64,000 nt of DNA, from assembly GCA_963682175.1 (NCBI GenBank), contig OY821775.1, forward strand, positions 37,818,053 through 37,882,052, in the 5' to 3' direction. Within the stretch, counting starts at the first letter, position 1. Every line of letters begins with the position of its first letter. This DNA comes from Triglochin maritima (lineage: Eukaryota > Streptophyta > Magnoliopsida > Alismatales > Juncaginaceae). This document shows positions 9,592-26,384 of the stretch, in pieces. The notes beneath the pieces are model-generated. The model was not told the origin of the DNA and ran no database searches. It saw only the letters and a list, made by a program, of their open reading frames with translations. The translations under genes were made by a program, and so were the position numbers.

Positions 9592-12500
9592 ATGGAGAAC
9601 GAGAGGCTTTTGGAGAGCGAGAGGCTCCACATCGAGCACATCAGGGCGCTCGACGCGGAGGAGCTCCAGGTCGAGATCGTCGACGACGCCGTCTCCTCCT
9701 CCGACGACGACCCCCTCAGGTGTCATCTCCTCTTTTGCCCTAACACCTTTTTAGGTTAAGATTACTGGGTGCTTGTTTGGTTTTCTGATATTGTTTCTAA
9801 CGGGGTTTGGAGGAGTTTGTGTTTACTCTGGTGGTGTTGGAGTGATCGGTTGGTTTGCGAAGGAGATGCGAGTGTGAGTAGGGCCTTTTCTTTTTTTGGG
9901 GGGCTTCTCTCAGTTTCTATTTATGATGGCCGTTTCAGTTTTGAAGATAGTGTTACGATTTCGATTTGCGTAGGAGGCGTTTTGTGCGGTTTTAGGTTGA
10001 GTTCTGGGCTTCGATGCTGGAGATGGAGTCGTTTTCTATTTTGTTGTTTATTATTATTATTATGAAATGATTGTTGGCTTTTGGAAGAATTATGTGTACC
10101 TTGTGGCGTCGGATTGATGGGATGGTTTGCGATGGAGGGGCGGGTGTTGATGTTTCTCTTTGTTTCTGTTTAATTGTGACGACAAATTTATGGTTTAGGA
10201 CACTTTTTTCCCCCTCGTCTCTAAACGAGATTTCTCCGCTCCAACTTTCTCTCGTATTACACAAACAAAGGAGTCCTATAAGTCCCAAACTAGTATCTGT
10301 TGGCAAGGAATGAAAATCCAACAATGATCGTAGTCTGGTTGATAAATTGCTTACTTGCACGCACTTCTGTCGAAGAAGTGTCATTTTTCTCTCTATGTTT
10401 GTCTTTTTATCCTCATTTATATCCAAATGCAACCCCAACTAGGTATCATATCTATACTTGATCTTGTCAAGCCATGTTTGACATGGGTCTTATACAAACG
10501 CTAGTTGCCATGAGGTGTCCATGCTTAGTTATTTATTGTGTCAGCACTGTTAAAGGGATGGACGTTTACTCTTTTAAGGATCGGGGCACAGTGGTATTCT
10601 CCTGCCCATATGTTTTTCCAAGTTTTATGTGTTGATATAAATTTATTTTCATGGATTGACTGATATATGCTACTTTTGTTTGATGATGGAACGACTATAA
10701 TATGTAATTGGATTAAAGGAAAACAAATTGAAACTTATAATTTGCATTAATCTAGTCATCAAAAGGAAAACTGCAGAAAACACATCATAGCATTGGAAAA
10801 GAATCTTTTGTTTCATTTCATGGAAGAAAAGACAACATGAAAGCTTTTATACTAATTTGGGTAGGCCTGTACATTGCAGTGTCTGTACGTGGCCATTGCA
10901 GACCTGTACTGGTCAAATCATAAAATATGTTCCAACATTATTGTCCTCGACTGCTTTATCCCAAGTTAATTTTTGCTTGCCTTTGCCTCTCGAGCTTTCG
11001 AAGCTCAGATATCCCTTCTTGCAGGTGCCTCCAGAGGTTTATGTTGGACCTTTATAACTATCCACATGCGCCTCCTAATATTAATTGGTTGACTTTTGTT
11101 ATAACAATACAAGTTCTCTTAAGTTACAACTACTTCACTCCAGTGCTCAGGTAACGTCTAGGCGATTTGGCGGTCGCCCAGTTGTGGGCGACAATTTTTA
11201 ATAATTAATTAATTTTTTTTGGTTTTAATTAAAAATAGGGAAAAATACAAATAAAATATAGAAAAAAAACCTTACATGTTTGGCCTTAAAAAATGCTTCA
11301 CCGACTCACTAGGAATTTATGAGAATGGAAGAGGGTTAGGGAAATGGTGTAAAAAAAGGAAGGAAAACGAATGACCAAGATTGCATCACACCAAAACAAC
11401 CACTCTCTATATAACCCTCTCTCCCCCAAACCCTAACCCGGTAACCTTAATCCCCAACAGGAACGACGGTGGCCTTCCTCTCTCCCCCTGTTACACTATC
11501 TTCTCTTCCACTATCACCAGTGGCGGCAACGGACAAGAGGAGAAAATTGCTCGTGGTGTTGTTGCTCCAGTGAAAGGAGGGAAGAATAAGGGCACCACAA
11601 CCTTTGCCATTGACTGCGCGAAGCCGGTGGAGGGCGCAATCATGGACAGTCGCCTGTGTGACGAGGCGATTACCTGATCGCACAGGTGACCGCACATACC
11701 GCACACAAATGTGTGCGGGTGGTCGCACATATGCGACCACCCAATGTGGCGGTCGCCTAGGCGTCGCCTATTCGCCTAGGTGACCGCCCGCCTGAATAAT
11801 GCTTCAACCTTCTTGTGGAATTTTTTTGTTTCAATGATTACTATGTGGTGAAAACCACTGTTCTGAAAACCGGACCGGACCGGCCGGTTCAACCGGTTGA
11901 ACCGTGAACCGGAGGCCTGTCCGGTCCGGTTCACCTCCTAAAACCGTTTTTGCCCAGAACCGGGTTGAACCGGTGGTTGAACCGCCGGTTCAGGGAAAAA
12001 AACCCTGTTTTTTGTATAATTTTTTGCTTAATAATTAATTAATTATGACTATTATATTTATAATATATATTTATGACGTCATGCTGACATCACCGGTTCA
12101 ACCGGTTCGATTCCGGTCCGACCCCGGTCGAACTTCTGAACCTTTGAACCTTTGACGTTGCCGGTTCGACGTCCGGTTCGGTTCTGAAAACCTTGGTGAA
12201 AACTTTATTTTGATCGGTTACTATGTGGTGAGTTTTGTTTTTGTTATTTTTCTCATCTTCATTTCTAATTGAAGTGTACGGGAAGATGCTGGCTCAGAGT
12301 TGTTTGAGCAGCTCTTTGACACTAGCTTGGCGTCCTTGCATACTTATCTTGGTGGTGAGCAAATCTTATTTTATTTTATTGGACTAGTCGACAATTTGTA
12401 AAGTGCCCGTCAAAACAAAAATTATAACCATCTTAGTCTCAAACAGAGACTGATGATACACATGGGAGGCTATCAATATTGGATGGCGGGACAATCTTAA

Positions 12501-15500
12501 ACTTGCCAACCATCTACCTTGAAGGTATTGTCTTTATTTTGATCCAATTGTTTTCTAGTTGGTTCCACCGTAGATTACATTATTGATTATTCCATGTTGC
12601 TCAGCTCCATTCCTTCGACAACTTAAAATATCTTAGACAATGTACTTACTGGACAATATTAGTTTTCAATTTTAGGTTTAATCATACAATCGAAAGGGTT
12701 ACTTAATAGCTTTATGTTCTTTTATTTTGGCTCTAATTAATATCCATGCTTCAACATGTATTTTGTATCTTGTCATCTTTTTTATTCTATCATTGTGACT
12801 TCATGTCTTCTATCAATAGAAAGGGTCACATCTTCTGGATGTGAATGGCATCAATGGTTTACGAGATCGCATTGTGCTTGTTTTCTTTTATGAGAAGTAT
12901 GTTGTATGTTTGGAGTTGAAATAAATTCACTACTTGAACCCCTAAATCAGGCATTCCAAATCTCATGTAATCTTTTAATTCCACATTGCCATCAAAACAC
13001 ATATTTTTGACATATATAGATTTTTTTAACATTTGTTATTGTATCTCTCTCTATGTACTGTTGATACAACTTCAGGGTGTGCAAATTCATTAATAAAATG
13101 TGCCATGTGTTGCTTATGCTTGTTTATTCAACCCTTATTAATTGTTATTTGTTTTACCACTACATAGTTCACAAGCTACGATTTGTTTCCTGGAAAGTGA
13201 TATAATATGTAGTCTTCTGACCTACATTTTCATTTGGGGTGGGGGAATGATCTCATTGCTGACACTCATGATCCATTAAATGATGTACCCATTTGGCATG
13301 TCGTTTTTCATTTGTGGTAATGTGTGGTTCACTGACAAATAAAAACAAACAGATTTTTTTTTAAAAAGATTTAATATTGCAATAGAACTTCTAAAATGTT
13401 TGCACTTGATTGACCTTTCAAATCGGAATAGAATGTGTCTGATAATTGAAAAAAAATAGTGTTGAGAATTGGAGTTCTGAAAGTGATGATGAGGTTTGTG
13501 ATGAAATGGAAGGGTTGGGAGGGGTTATCTTCTAGGCTTTTAGCCAGTTAGGATTGTTTTTCAAAAAGAAATTGATAATTTCTGCTGCATTATGTAACAG
13601 CTTAATCAACACAGTAGGCCAAATTCTAGGAAACTAGTTGTTGCACCACTTACTTACCTAATGTGCAATTGTGTGACCACACAGACTGCATAACTTATTG
13701 TGGGATGGACACATACAAAACCTTGAGTATGCCATTGCATACCTTAACAATACAGTCAACCTAAAAGGTGGACTTCTGTTTTGTTTATGGCAGGGTATTA
13801 CAATGGCATCTATGCATATCAATCTTTACGTTTCTAAGGTTCAGATTATGGTTGATTAGTGTAAAACTGCTTAACATTACTTCCGTTAGAAGTAACAAAA
13901 TGGAAGAAAATAATCGTTACATATTTCATCAATCTTAACTTTATTTTCTACGCCTTCTTTCCAGGGGTTGTTCTATTCCCAGAAGCCACTCTGCCCCTTA
14001 GGGTAATCCATCATGGGTATAAAGCTGCTGTAGAAAGAGCATTGAACCAGTCTGACGCACCCTGTGTCATTGGTGTGGTACATATTTCTTGTAGTTGTAT
14101 TCTATAAATTTGCTTAATGTCTGCTTGATATGTCATGTAAAGTTTTGTCAAGCTTAAATGATAAATATGTTTAGGTTGGAGTTCATAGGCAACTGGAGAG
14201 CAGCAGAATTTGCATCGGAACAATTGGGACAACTGCAGAAGTGAGTCATAGAACTGCTATTTATTTTCTAAAATATAAATGCCAAACCTTATTGTTGGAG
14301 GAAGTTGCTATTGCAACTTCATCATGGATTTTGATCCAAAAATAATCTTCACTAATTCTTCTATTTTCTATATTATTTTCCCTTCCAGGACTGTTGGTCT
14401 TGGATTTTTCATAAGTTATTTTGTCTAAGGGTTCTTTGAGCAGAAATGTTACTTGTAAAAATAAATCTTTGTTGGACTATAAGTTGCCTTTTTCCATTTA
14501 ACCAGTTGTAAAATAAAGTAAAAGTTCTTATAGTCATCATCATGTTCTTTTGTATCAGCAGACCTGTAAAACATATTTCTTGAGATCAAGAAGTTTTTTT
14601 GAATATTTGAACATCTTATATAGATTCCGTCTGACCAATTCAATTTACAAAATGATATCATACTAATAACGTCAAAAAGTTGCTTGTCCGGTTATGGTGT
14701 TGCTAATAATTTGGCTCATGCTGTGGCATTATCTTGTCAAATTATCCAAACATGATAGGTTGTTTCTAACAAGAGTAATAGTACTTCTAAAAACTTCAGT
14801 TCTTTCCTGCGGAACAGCAAGTAGACCGTCTAAAATATTACCGATACAAAATTTAATTCATGTGCAGTTCATGTAGTTTCAGGCACCATTTATTCATTAG
14901 AAGAATAAAAAAATACCACCTTAACTTGTTTTGATCAAATGTGCATTCTCAGATACGGCAATACAAACGTTTGGACGATGGTTCAATAACTGTTCTTGCT
15001 CGTGGTCAACAGCGGTTTTACCTACGACGACATTGGGCAGATGTTGAAGGAGCAGTGAGCATGATCTCTTTCTTTCTGTTTTTATTATTATCGGATGATC
15101 TCTTTCTTTCTGTTCTTTTTATCGGATGATCTCTTCTTCTTCAGAAACACAGTTTTAGTGATTATAACTAGATATGACGTGATGGTCTTTTTTGCAACAG
15201 CCATGTGCTGAAGTCCAAATCATCGAGGAAGATACTCCTGTCAGAACTCCAAAATGTGCATTTGCTCAGTTGGCTGCTGTGGAGAATTTCCAGAGGCGGG
15301 GTACAGCGACTCCAATCGTTTCAGAAGCTTCTCCCATTAATCACCATGTTGATGAGGATATGGAAATTGACTGGAAATCCGATGTGAGCTTGCAGAGTGG
15401 ATTATCACCCAGAGTTTCAAAAATGCATCAATCTTCTTCTGACTCTCATGACACCACAAATGGTAGCTGTGATGATTCTGCAAGTAGCTGTGATGACTAT

Positions 15501-17782
15501 GCAACCCAGGAGAAAAGCACGGTAAATTTACTTCCTACAATAACAGAGAGATCACAATGGTATCAAAAGCATCAAGAAAAAGTTCAGCATGGAGGCACAA
15601 GCCCAGATCCTTCAAAAGAGTGGATTCCCCCAAGGAGACTGAATGACTTGGGAATTCAAGACTCAAAAGGCCGCTTTGATCAACCTAAAAGATGCTACAG
15701 AGCCCCCATGTCGTTTTGGCCTTGTTGGGTTTATGCAATCTATGATTCTTATTCTCTTGCTCAAAGGGCTGCAGGTAATAAGATATTCTTGTTTGATTGC
15801 ACTTGCTTATTTGTTTTCTACCATATCCATATGTGTCATGTGTCTGGTAAAAACTTCCTAGGTTTCAGTTCTTTGCATGACCACTGATGTTGGAGCTATC
15901 CATATCCATGTTCCGTTTGTGTTTTTCATCGGGTAGTGAACTTGGTCTTTCTCTATCTGTTTCATTCGTCATGGTCAGGAGGGTTCTCCTGTTTGAGCAT
16001 TTGAAGAAATATATCTGAATGACAAGTTTATCGTTGGAAAGAAGCATTTCTAGGGGAAAAAATCATATAAATTAATTATGTTATTTCCTGAGCTGTCTTT
16101 CTTTTTATTTGGCCCTGTCTAAGATAATTTGGCTTTCAGTAAAGATTCTTGCAAGCATTGTTCAAATTTCCTGAAGAGGTTGCCAAAAATTCCAGCAATA
16201 GAGTCCTTTTCCCTTTTTGCCTGATTCATTTTAGAGCGGATAATCTTTTTGTGGTTTTCTGGAAGTGGGTTTTCTTTACTCCAAAGTGCAAACATGTCAG
16301 GTCTAATTCCACTACGTAACAAGGCATTGTCATGTCACTCCAGCATACTGGATGTGTGTTAATGCTATTATATTGTGCTTCTATCATTGTCATCGTCAAT
16401 ATATGAATGTTGTACCCACAATAAAAATCAATTATGTGGCACTGGCAACTAAATTGTATTTTTAGCTCAGCATAACAAGAGTTTTGGTGTTGATAAGATT
16501 TTTATCTCAGCATAGCTACAGTAAAAACTAGCTGCTGTATTAGTGGGTCATCTATCTTTTGATTTACATAATGACAATTTCCATACGATATATGAGGTTT
16601 ATGTTGAATAGTGCCTAATTAATAATCTTGCAGATAAGTGGAGAGAAGTAGTTGGTTCTCCCAGCATGGAGGATCTAGTGAAGAAGCCTGATCTGTTGTC
16701 GTTTTATATTGCCAGTAGACTTCCTCTGTCACAAACCACAAGGCAAGAGTTGTTGGAGATTAATGGAGTTTCATATAGATTGCGAAGGGAAATCCAATTG
16801 CTTGAGTGCTTCAATCTTGTACGCTGTAAAAGCTGTCAGGTGGGTTTCCTTCGTAGAGATTCTTCTTGGTAATATTTTTGCTCTATTTGTGAAAAATGCT
16901 CACTGACCATAGTTTTGGTGTGCAGACTGTAATTGCGAAGCGGTCTGATATGCTGATTATGTCTACTGATGGACCTCTGAATGCATATGTTAATCCACAT
17001 GGTTACGTCCATGAAACCATGACCTTCTACAAAACGAACGGTTTGGCACTCCATGGATTCCCTGTTGAAGAGCATAGTTGGTTTCCTGGGTATGGACAGA
17101 CTACTTTATGACCTTTCTTGTGAATGTACATGCATATTTTCGAAGCTTTACTTCTCTAAGTCAAAAATAGTTTTAGAAGTTACCAAGTAAGGGTACAAAT
17201 CATCTGCCATATCTACTCCATGAGTTATACTATTTTGACTGGCAGACATTAGCCTTTACCTCTTGTTCCTTGCCTCTTTTTCTTTACTTGAGAACTACTA
17301 TTCATGCAAATTTACATTACATATTGAACTTAAATTCGTCATGTTCTCCGTCCGTCTTGACTACATTAGATCAGCATGTTGACATTTATTAAATACTGAT
17401 GGGGTGCTATTGTGCAGTTGTATTTTTAAGTTTTTTTTAACCTCCTAGACTTGTGAGTATCCATCAGATCACTATATTTTTACTACCCTTAATGACAGTC
17501 ATGGATTGATTTAGTAAGACAATTTTGTCCAGAATTGAATGTTCTAGATATAAGCAGTTATTATTTAGCAATAAGTTAAGGTGGTTTCATTCTTTTCATC
17601 AGTGGAGATTCAAAATCTGGGTGATATTTTGCAGGTACGCGTGGACCATCACGGACTGTGCAACGTGTGAATCGAACATGGGCTGGCTATTTACAGCTAC
17701 AAACCAGAATTTGCGCCCAAAATCTTTTTGGGCAATCCGCAGCTGTCAGATAGCAGATGATACATGTTCATCATTATTATGA
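9592..17782 (+). CDS. CRBN: Cereblon-type CRL4 substrate receptor (LON and CULT domains)
   Basis: Ten exons join in frame: 9592-9719, 12275-12354, 12447-12524, 13965-14077, 14175-14240, 14953-15054, 15201-15774, 16634-16839, 16926-17089 and 17635-17782 (552 aa). All introns are GT-AG. The N-terminus is acidic. A LON-type domain begins near residue 96 (GVVLFPEATLPLRV), is split by a long Ser/Asp-rich insert (about 240-330), and resumes through exon 8. The C-terminal CULT domain has zinc cysteines CKSC (445, 448) and CATC (512, 515) and the three pocket tryptophans W501, W507 and W521 in HSWFPGYAW and GWLF. By family knowledge, cereblon is the substrate receptor of a CUL4-DDB1 ubiquitin ligase. 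The gene looks intact. Intron 1 (2.55 kb) was enlarged by two transposon insertions. First-exon identity is the least certain part, as that end is poorly conserved. Confidence 0.9.
11403..11445 (+). promoter_or_regulatory. Captured promoter: TATA box and telo-box
   Basis: CTCTATATAACC (a TATA element) lies about 20 bp before CCCAAACCCTAACCC, which contains the telo-box AAACCCTAA. Telo-boxes near the start site mark plant ribosomal protein and translation genes. Its position about 120 bp upstream of the L22-like fragment fits a captured L22 promoter and leader. Activity inside the intron is unknown. Confidence 0.5.
11545..11647 (+). pseudogene. RPL22: Captured N-terminal fragment of ribosomal protein L22 (eL22)
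   Basis: The + frame reads ARGVVAPVKGGKNKG, then TTFAIDCAKPVEGAIMD. This strongly resembles the start of plant eL22 (basic KGGKKKG followed by IDCAKPVEDKIM). The codon at the expected initiator place is ATT, and similarity stops after about 34 residues, where the insertion's own sequence resumes. It is therefore a gene fragment, not a working gene. It lies inside the inverted-repeat insertion in cereblon intron 1. The match is from memory of the family and not from a search. Confidence 0.65.
11868..12200. mobile_element. CCGGTTC-rich MITE in cereblon intron 1 (about 330 bp)
   Basis: The ends are inverted: CTGTTCTGAAAACCGGACCGG on the left, and GGTTTTCAGAACCGAACCGG read inward from the right. 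A direct repeat TGGTGAAAAC flanks both sides (near 11848 and 12193), consistent with a 9-10 bp Mutator-type duplication. The interior is AT-rich and between the ends lie many CCGGTTCAACCGGTT motifs. It is noncoding. Confidence 0.7.
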
Positions 17783-18854
17783 GCTACGTAAGACTGTAAT
17801 AAGGATTATCATATAAAAGCATGCTTGAAGGTGGTCTTGGTTTTCATCTGAGTTTCAAAGTGATGTTTGTAAATCTGGATTCTTTGATTTTGTCCTTGCA
17901 GATGTAGTTATGATTTTGCATTTCGGCGAACAGAAATTTTCGTTCGGTGGTGAGGGAACCATGTGCAATGTTCGGGTAATTTTCGGGGATCAATTTTTCT
18001 CTTTGCCACGTCAATTTTTCTCTTTGTCACGTCAGTTCATCTAATTTATTTAAAAATTTCCTTAACCATGGCCAGTTACTCCCATTCAACTATACATTAT
18101 CTCCATCAATCTTGGGTAAAATATTAAAAAAATTTACAAAAAATTTTACAAAATCAAAACAAATAAAAAATATATTTTCAGAAAAAAATAATTTTTTTAA
18201 AACGAATTTATAAATATTTTTAACAAATAACAAAAAAAAATTTCGGACCAATGGAAGACTCACGTGCCCCCTCGTTCCTATATTCCTGTACCGTTTCGCC
18301 AACACCATTTACACGGTGGATAACGTACACAGGTCCCAAATATTAATTAAACATTTTCAAATCCTCGAGGTCGATGAGTAAATCTATCTACAAAAGAAAA
18401 CAAAATAAAATTTTTATGAGATTTACTAAAATAATGACTGATAGGTTTGAACTATAATAGCACATTGAAGGTATATATTCTCAGTTCCCACTAAAAAATG
18501 AGGTTCAAAGTCCACGTTTTAAACGAACACTTCTAAATATGTTGTACATCATCTTATGTTGACATAAAATATTCTATATGTTGAAGAGCTTCAATGGAAT
18601 TATTCCCACCAACATAGAACATATTATTATTGAAGAGCACAAATATATCTTATTTAATTAAGATCAATACCACCACAATAACACATAAATAAATAAAATT
18701 GAACACCAAAGACTATGAACTTCAACTTCCTATCTAAAAGAAACCACTGCACTTTCATAATACCACTATGCCAAGTAGTCTTAGTTCACAATACATAATT
18801 CAATGTAGTCACCAGTTTATTTCTCAAAGGACTACAAAAATGGCGTCCTCGTGG
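17783..18854. other. Tail-to-tail intergenic region between cereblon and malic enzyme genes
   Basis: Both neighbouring genes end here: cereblon stops at 17782 on + and malic enzyme at 18855 on -. The sequence is AT-rich with poly-A/T stretches (18115-18240) and must hold both 3' UTRs and polyadenylation sites, none of which can be pinned down. No further gene is visible. Confidence 0.7.
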
Positions 18855-23857
<5,003 letters not shown>

Positions 23858-24160
23858 CACCCTCCTCCCAAAGATCCGATCTTTCTGGCACCCCAATAAG
23901 TAATGGGAGACGCGAAAGGTGGGGTGTTGAAGTGTTGTTACCAGAAGTGGGGTTGGTGTGTGGGGGGCTTTGAATGAGAACATGGTGCACGAGGATGGTG
24001 TGGTGGTGGGTTTTAAAGTGGAGAGAGAGAATGAGAGAGAACGAGAGAGATGGAATGGTCGAGAAGAGAAGGTGGGGTGTTGTTGGTGGTGTTTGCACGC
24101 ACGCAGAGAGGAGAGAGTCGTTGGAGGAATTTCTTTCTTTCTTTCAGTTTAATGCTTGTT
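23858..24160 (-). promoter_or_regulatory. 5' leader/proximal promoter of malic enzyme gene
   Basis: On the minus strand the stretch 24052-24018 is a CT-rich run (plus strand GAGAGAGA/GAGAGAGAACGAGAGAGA), common in plant core promoters and 5' leaders. A TTTAAAA element follows it. An in-frame ATG at 23983-23981 lies within this leader and would extend the protein by 42 residues. Confidence 0.4.
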
Positions 24161-24196
24161 GTTGCGTGGGTGTGGGTCTCCGTGGGTTTATTTTAA

Positions 24197-24745
24197 GAGC
24201 ATGTTTAACGGGTCGGGTGCCCATCGGGTGGGGGCACGTGTTGGCTCCCCTTCGTCTATTTTTTGTGTTTATTTATTTAGGGGAGGTTTTGTTATTAGAG
24301 TTAAATGATAATGTATTGAGTATTTTTTAGTAATGTGGGATGATAATTTTTTATTACTGTACATTCCGTTGCAAGATTTCAGTGGTAACGAGTTGGATTA
24401 TAATGAATTTTTTGCAAGTGATAAATATTCAAAAAATTTCAGATCCAACAATTTCAAAATCCAAACGACTTGTCCAGGTGGTTTAATAGTAAAAATTAAA
24501 TAATTTCAAGTTAAAGTAATTAGAAGTAGTAATTACAATTAATATTATGTAAAATGTAATTTGTTAAATGTTGTGTAAGAATTAAAATTATTCTATTAAG
24601 AAATTATGTGGAGGAAAGAGAGTGTAGGGTGGGTGGGATAACCCGGGCATGGTTAAGGGGGATTTTTGGGTAGGTGGGGTGAGCTGACGTGGGGAGAGAG
24701 GGAGCAAGACGCCCGAGGGTAGCCCGGGCATGATTAAACGTGGTC
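24197..24745. mobile_element. PIF/Harbinger-like MITE upstream of the malic enzyme gene
   Basis: The element is flanked by TAA on both sides (24194-24196 and 24746-24748). It begins GAGCATGTTTAA, and its right end read inward begins GACCACGTTTAA, giving short inverted repeats of PIF/Harbinger type, which duplicate TWA on insertion. GGGTCGGGTGCCC-like and GCCCGGGC segments follow at both ends. It is noncoding, and a CACGTG G-box lies within it at 24235-24240, about 380 bp upstream of the malic enzyme start. Confidence 0.65.
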
Positions 24746-24749
24746 TAAT

Positions 24750-26280
24750 GATATTTACATTGATACACTCGGAAAACATCGAAATTGTGGAAATACACCT
24801 TAAAAATTTGAATTTACAGTGGTGCACTCAAAAAACTTATGACGTCGCTAGCCTCCGTTCAATTTAAGTTTGACGAACGTTTGATTGCACCCTTTAATTA
24901 AATGAATATTTACAGTTGTGCACTTGGAAAATATCGAAATTACTGAAATACACTCAAAAAGTTTGAATTTACAATGGTGTACTTGCAAAACTTATGAAAT
25001 TACAATGGTGCACCCGTAACTGACGTCGCTAGCCTCCGCCCAATTATGTTCGACGGACGTTTGATTACACCCTTTAATTAAGCTCGACTTGTTTAATTAC
25101 CCCAAATCACACTTACATCCACATCTCACTTATATCGCTCCAAACCCCGACCTCCCACTTCCATCGCTCCTGAGTCCTCCATCCACCTCCCACTCAAAAA
25201 TTGGACGTGTACTTGTAAAAAATTGAGCAAAATTGCAGAAAAACTTCAACCAAAACAAAATTAAGAATTTAGCCCAATTTTGGCCAAGAATGAGTAGTAA
25301 AATTTAAGAAAAAATTAGAGATAATGTAGGTCAAAGTGCAACCAAAATTGAGCCCTAAAATACATCCAAGATTGAGCCAAATTGTAGTCAATCTTCAACC
25401 AAAAACAACTTAAGAATTTAGCCTAAATGGAAGCCAAGAATGAGTAGTAAAATTCAAGGACAATTCATTGATAATGCAGCAAGAATGAGTAGTAAAATTC
25501 TAGAAAAATTCAGAGGTAATGTACGTCAAAGTGCAACCAAGAATGAGCCCTAAAATGCATCCAAGACTGAGCCAAATTGCGGTCAATCTTTAACAATTTT
25601 TTTAAGAATTTAGCCCAAATTGCAGTCAAGAATTAGTAAATTCAAGAACAATTCAATGATAACGCAGGTTGAAATATGATAGTATAACTTTATTTGATAG
25701 GTACACGTCCAATTTTCAAAGAACTATGATTGTGTTGTTAATTTCTAAACTTTTGATCGGGACAGAAGTAAAAAAACCAGATGAAAAATAACGTTATGTT
25801 ACTGGAGACGTAAACAGAGGCACATGATTGTGGGACCCACTATTACAGATAGGTATGAGGCAAATTACAGTTTATTGATAGGTACATGTCCAATTTTCGT
25901 AGAACCATGGTACGTTGCAAATTTCCAAACTTTTGATTGGCACGGAAGGACAAAAACCAATCCCAAACATGCACCATTGCAATAATTAATGGGCATGTGG
26001 GAGGTGGAAGTGGGAGATGGATGGAAGTGAGAGGTTGGGGTTTGGGGCGATGTAAGTGTGAGGTTGATGGAATTTGATTTAGGGTAATAAACGGGTCAGG
26101 TTTAATTAAAAAGGAGTAATTAAATGCCTGTTGAACTTAAATTGGACAAATGGTAGCAGCGTCAGTTATGGGTGCACCATTCTAATTTCATAATTTTTTC
26201 AAGTGTACCACTGTAAATGCAAACTTTTGGGGTATATTTTCGTAATTTCGATGGTTTCCGAGTGCACCACTGTAAATATC
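24750..26280. mobile_element. Long-TIR DNA element with duplicated left terminus
   Basis: The ends are inverted repeats starting GATATTTACA. The right end read inward (26280 to about 26080) aligns for about 200 bp with 24902-25105, sharing motifs such as ACTCGGAAA, CATCGAAATTAC, TTTACAGTGG and GACG..GCTA. The left end carries an additional partial copy (24750-24900), so the left terminus is tandemly duplicated. No target duplication is recognisable and no transposase is visible. Long TIRs suggest a Mutator-like relative. Confidence 0.65.
25210..25970. repeat. Degenerate internal repeats of the long-TIR element
   Basis: Between 25210 and 25650 a unit of roughly 100-130 bp with the phrases AAGAATTTAGCCCAA, CAAGAATGAGTAGTAAAATT and CATCCAAGATTGAGCCAAAT recurs in decayed form. 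A second direct repeat, with the core GATAGGTACA.GTCCAATTTTC, occurs near 25695 and 25878. It is noncoding. Confidence 0.6.
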
Positions 26281-26384
26281 CCTTTATTTTATAATTATTT
26301 ATTAGCGGTTACATGTTTGCTAACAACAAGGTAGAATAGATAGGTCGATGATCCCGACGATGGGGTGTGATGGAATGGTACGTG

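Larger units (their letters stand above)
11149..11805 (+). mobile_element. Inverted-repeat insertion in cereblon intron 1, likely Pack-MULE-like
   Basis: The left end reads CAGGTAACGTCTAGGCGATT then TGGCGGTCGCC. The right end read inward gives TCAGGCGGGCGGTCACCTAG then GCGAATAGGCGACGCC. The shared TAGGCGA..GGCG..CGCC pattern gives degenerate terminal inverted repeats rich in CCTAGGCG. No clear target duplication was found. The interior holds a region resembling a ribosomal protein gene promoter and start, which is how gene-capturing MULEs look. The exact ends are approximate. Confidence 0.6.

Noticed and set aside
9396..9743. 115-codon frame over the cereblon first exon
   Set aside because: It reads exon 1 in a different frame. 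The frame MENERLLESERLHIEHIRAL joins correctly to the conserved downstream exons.
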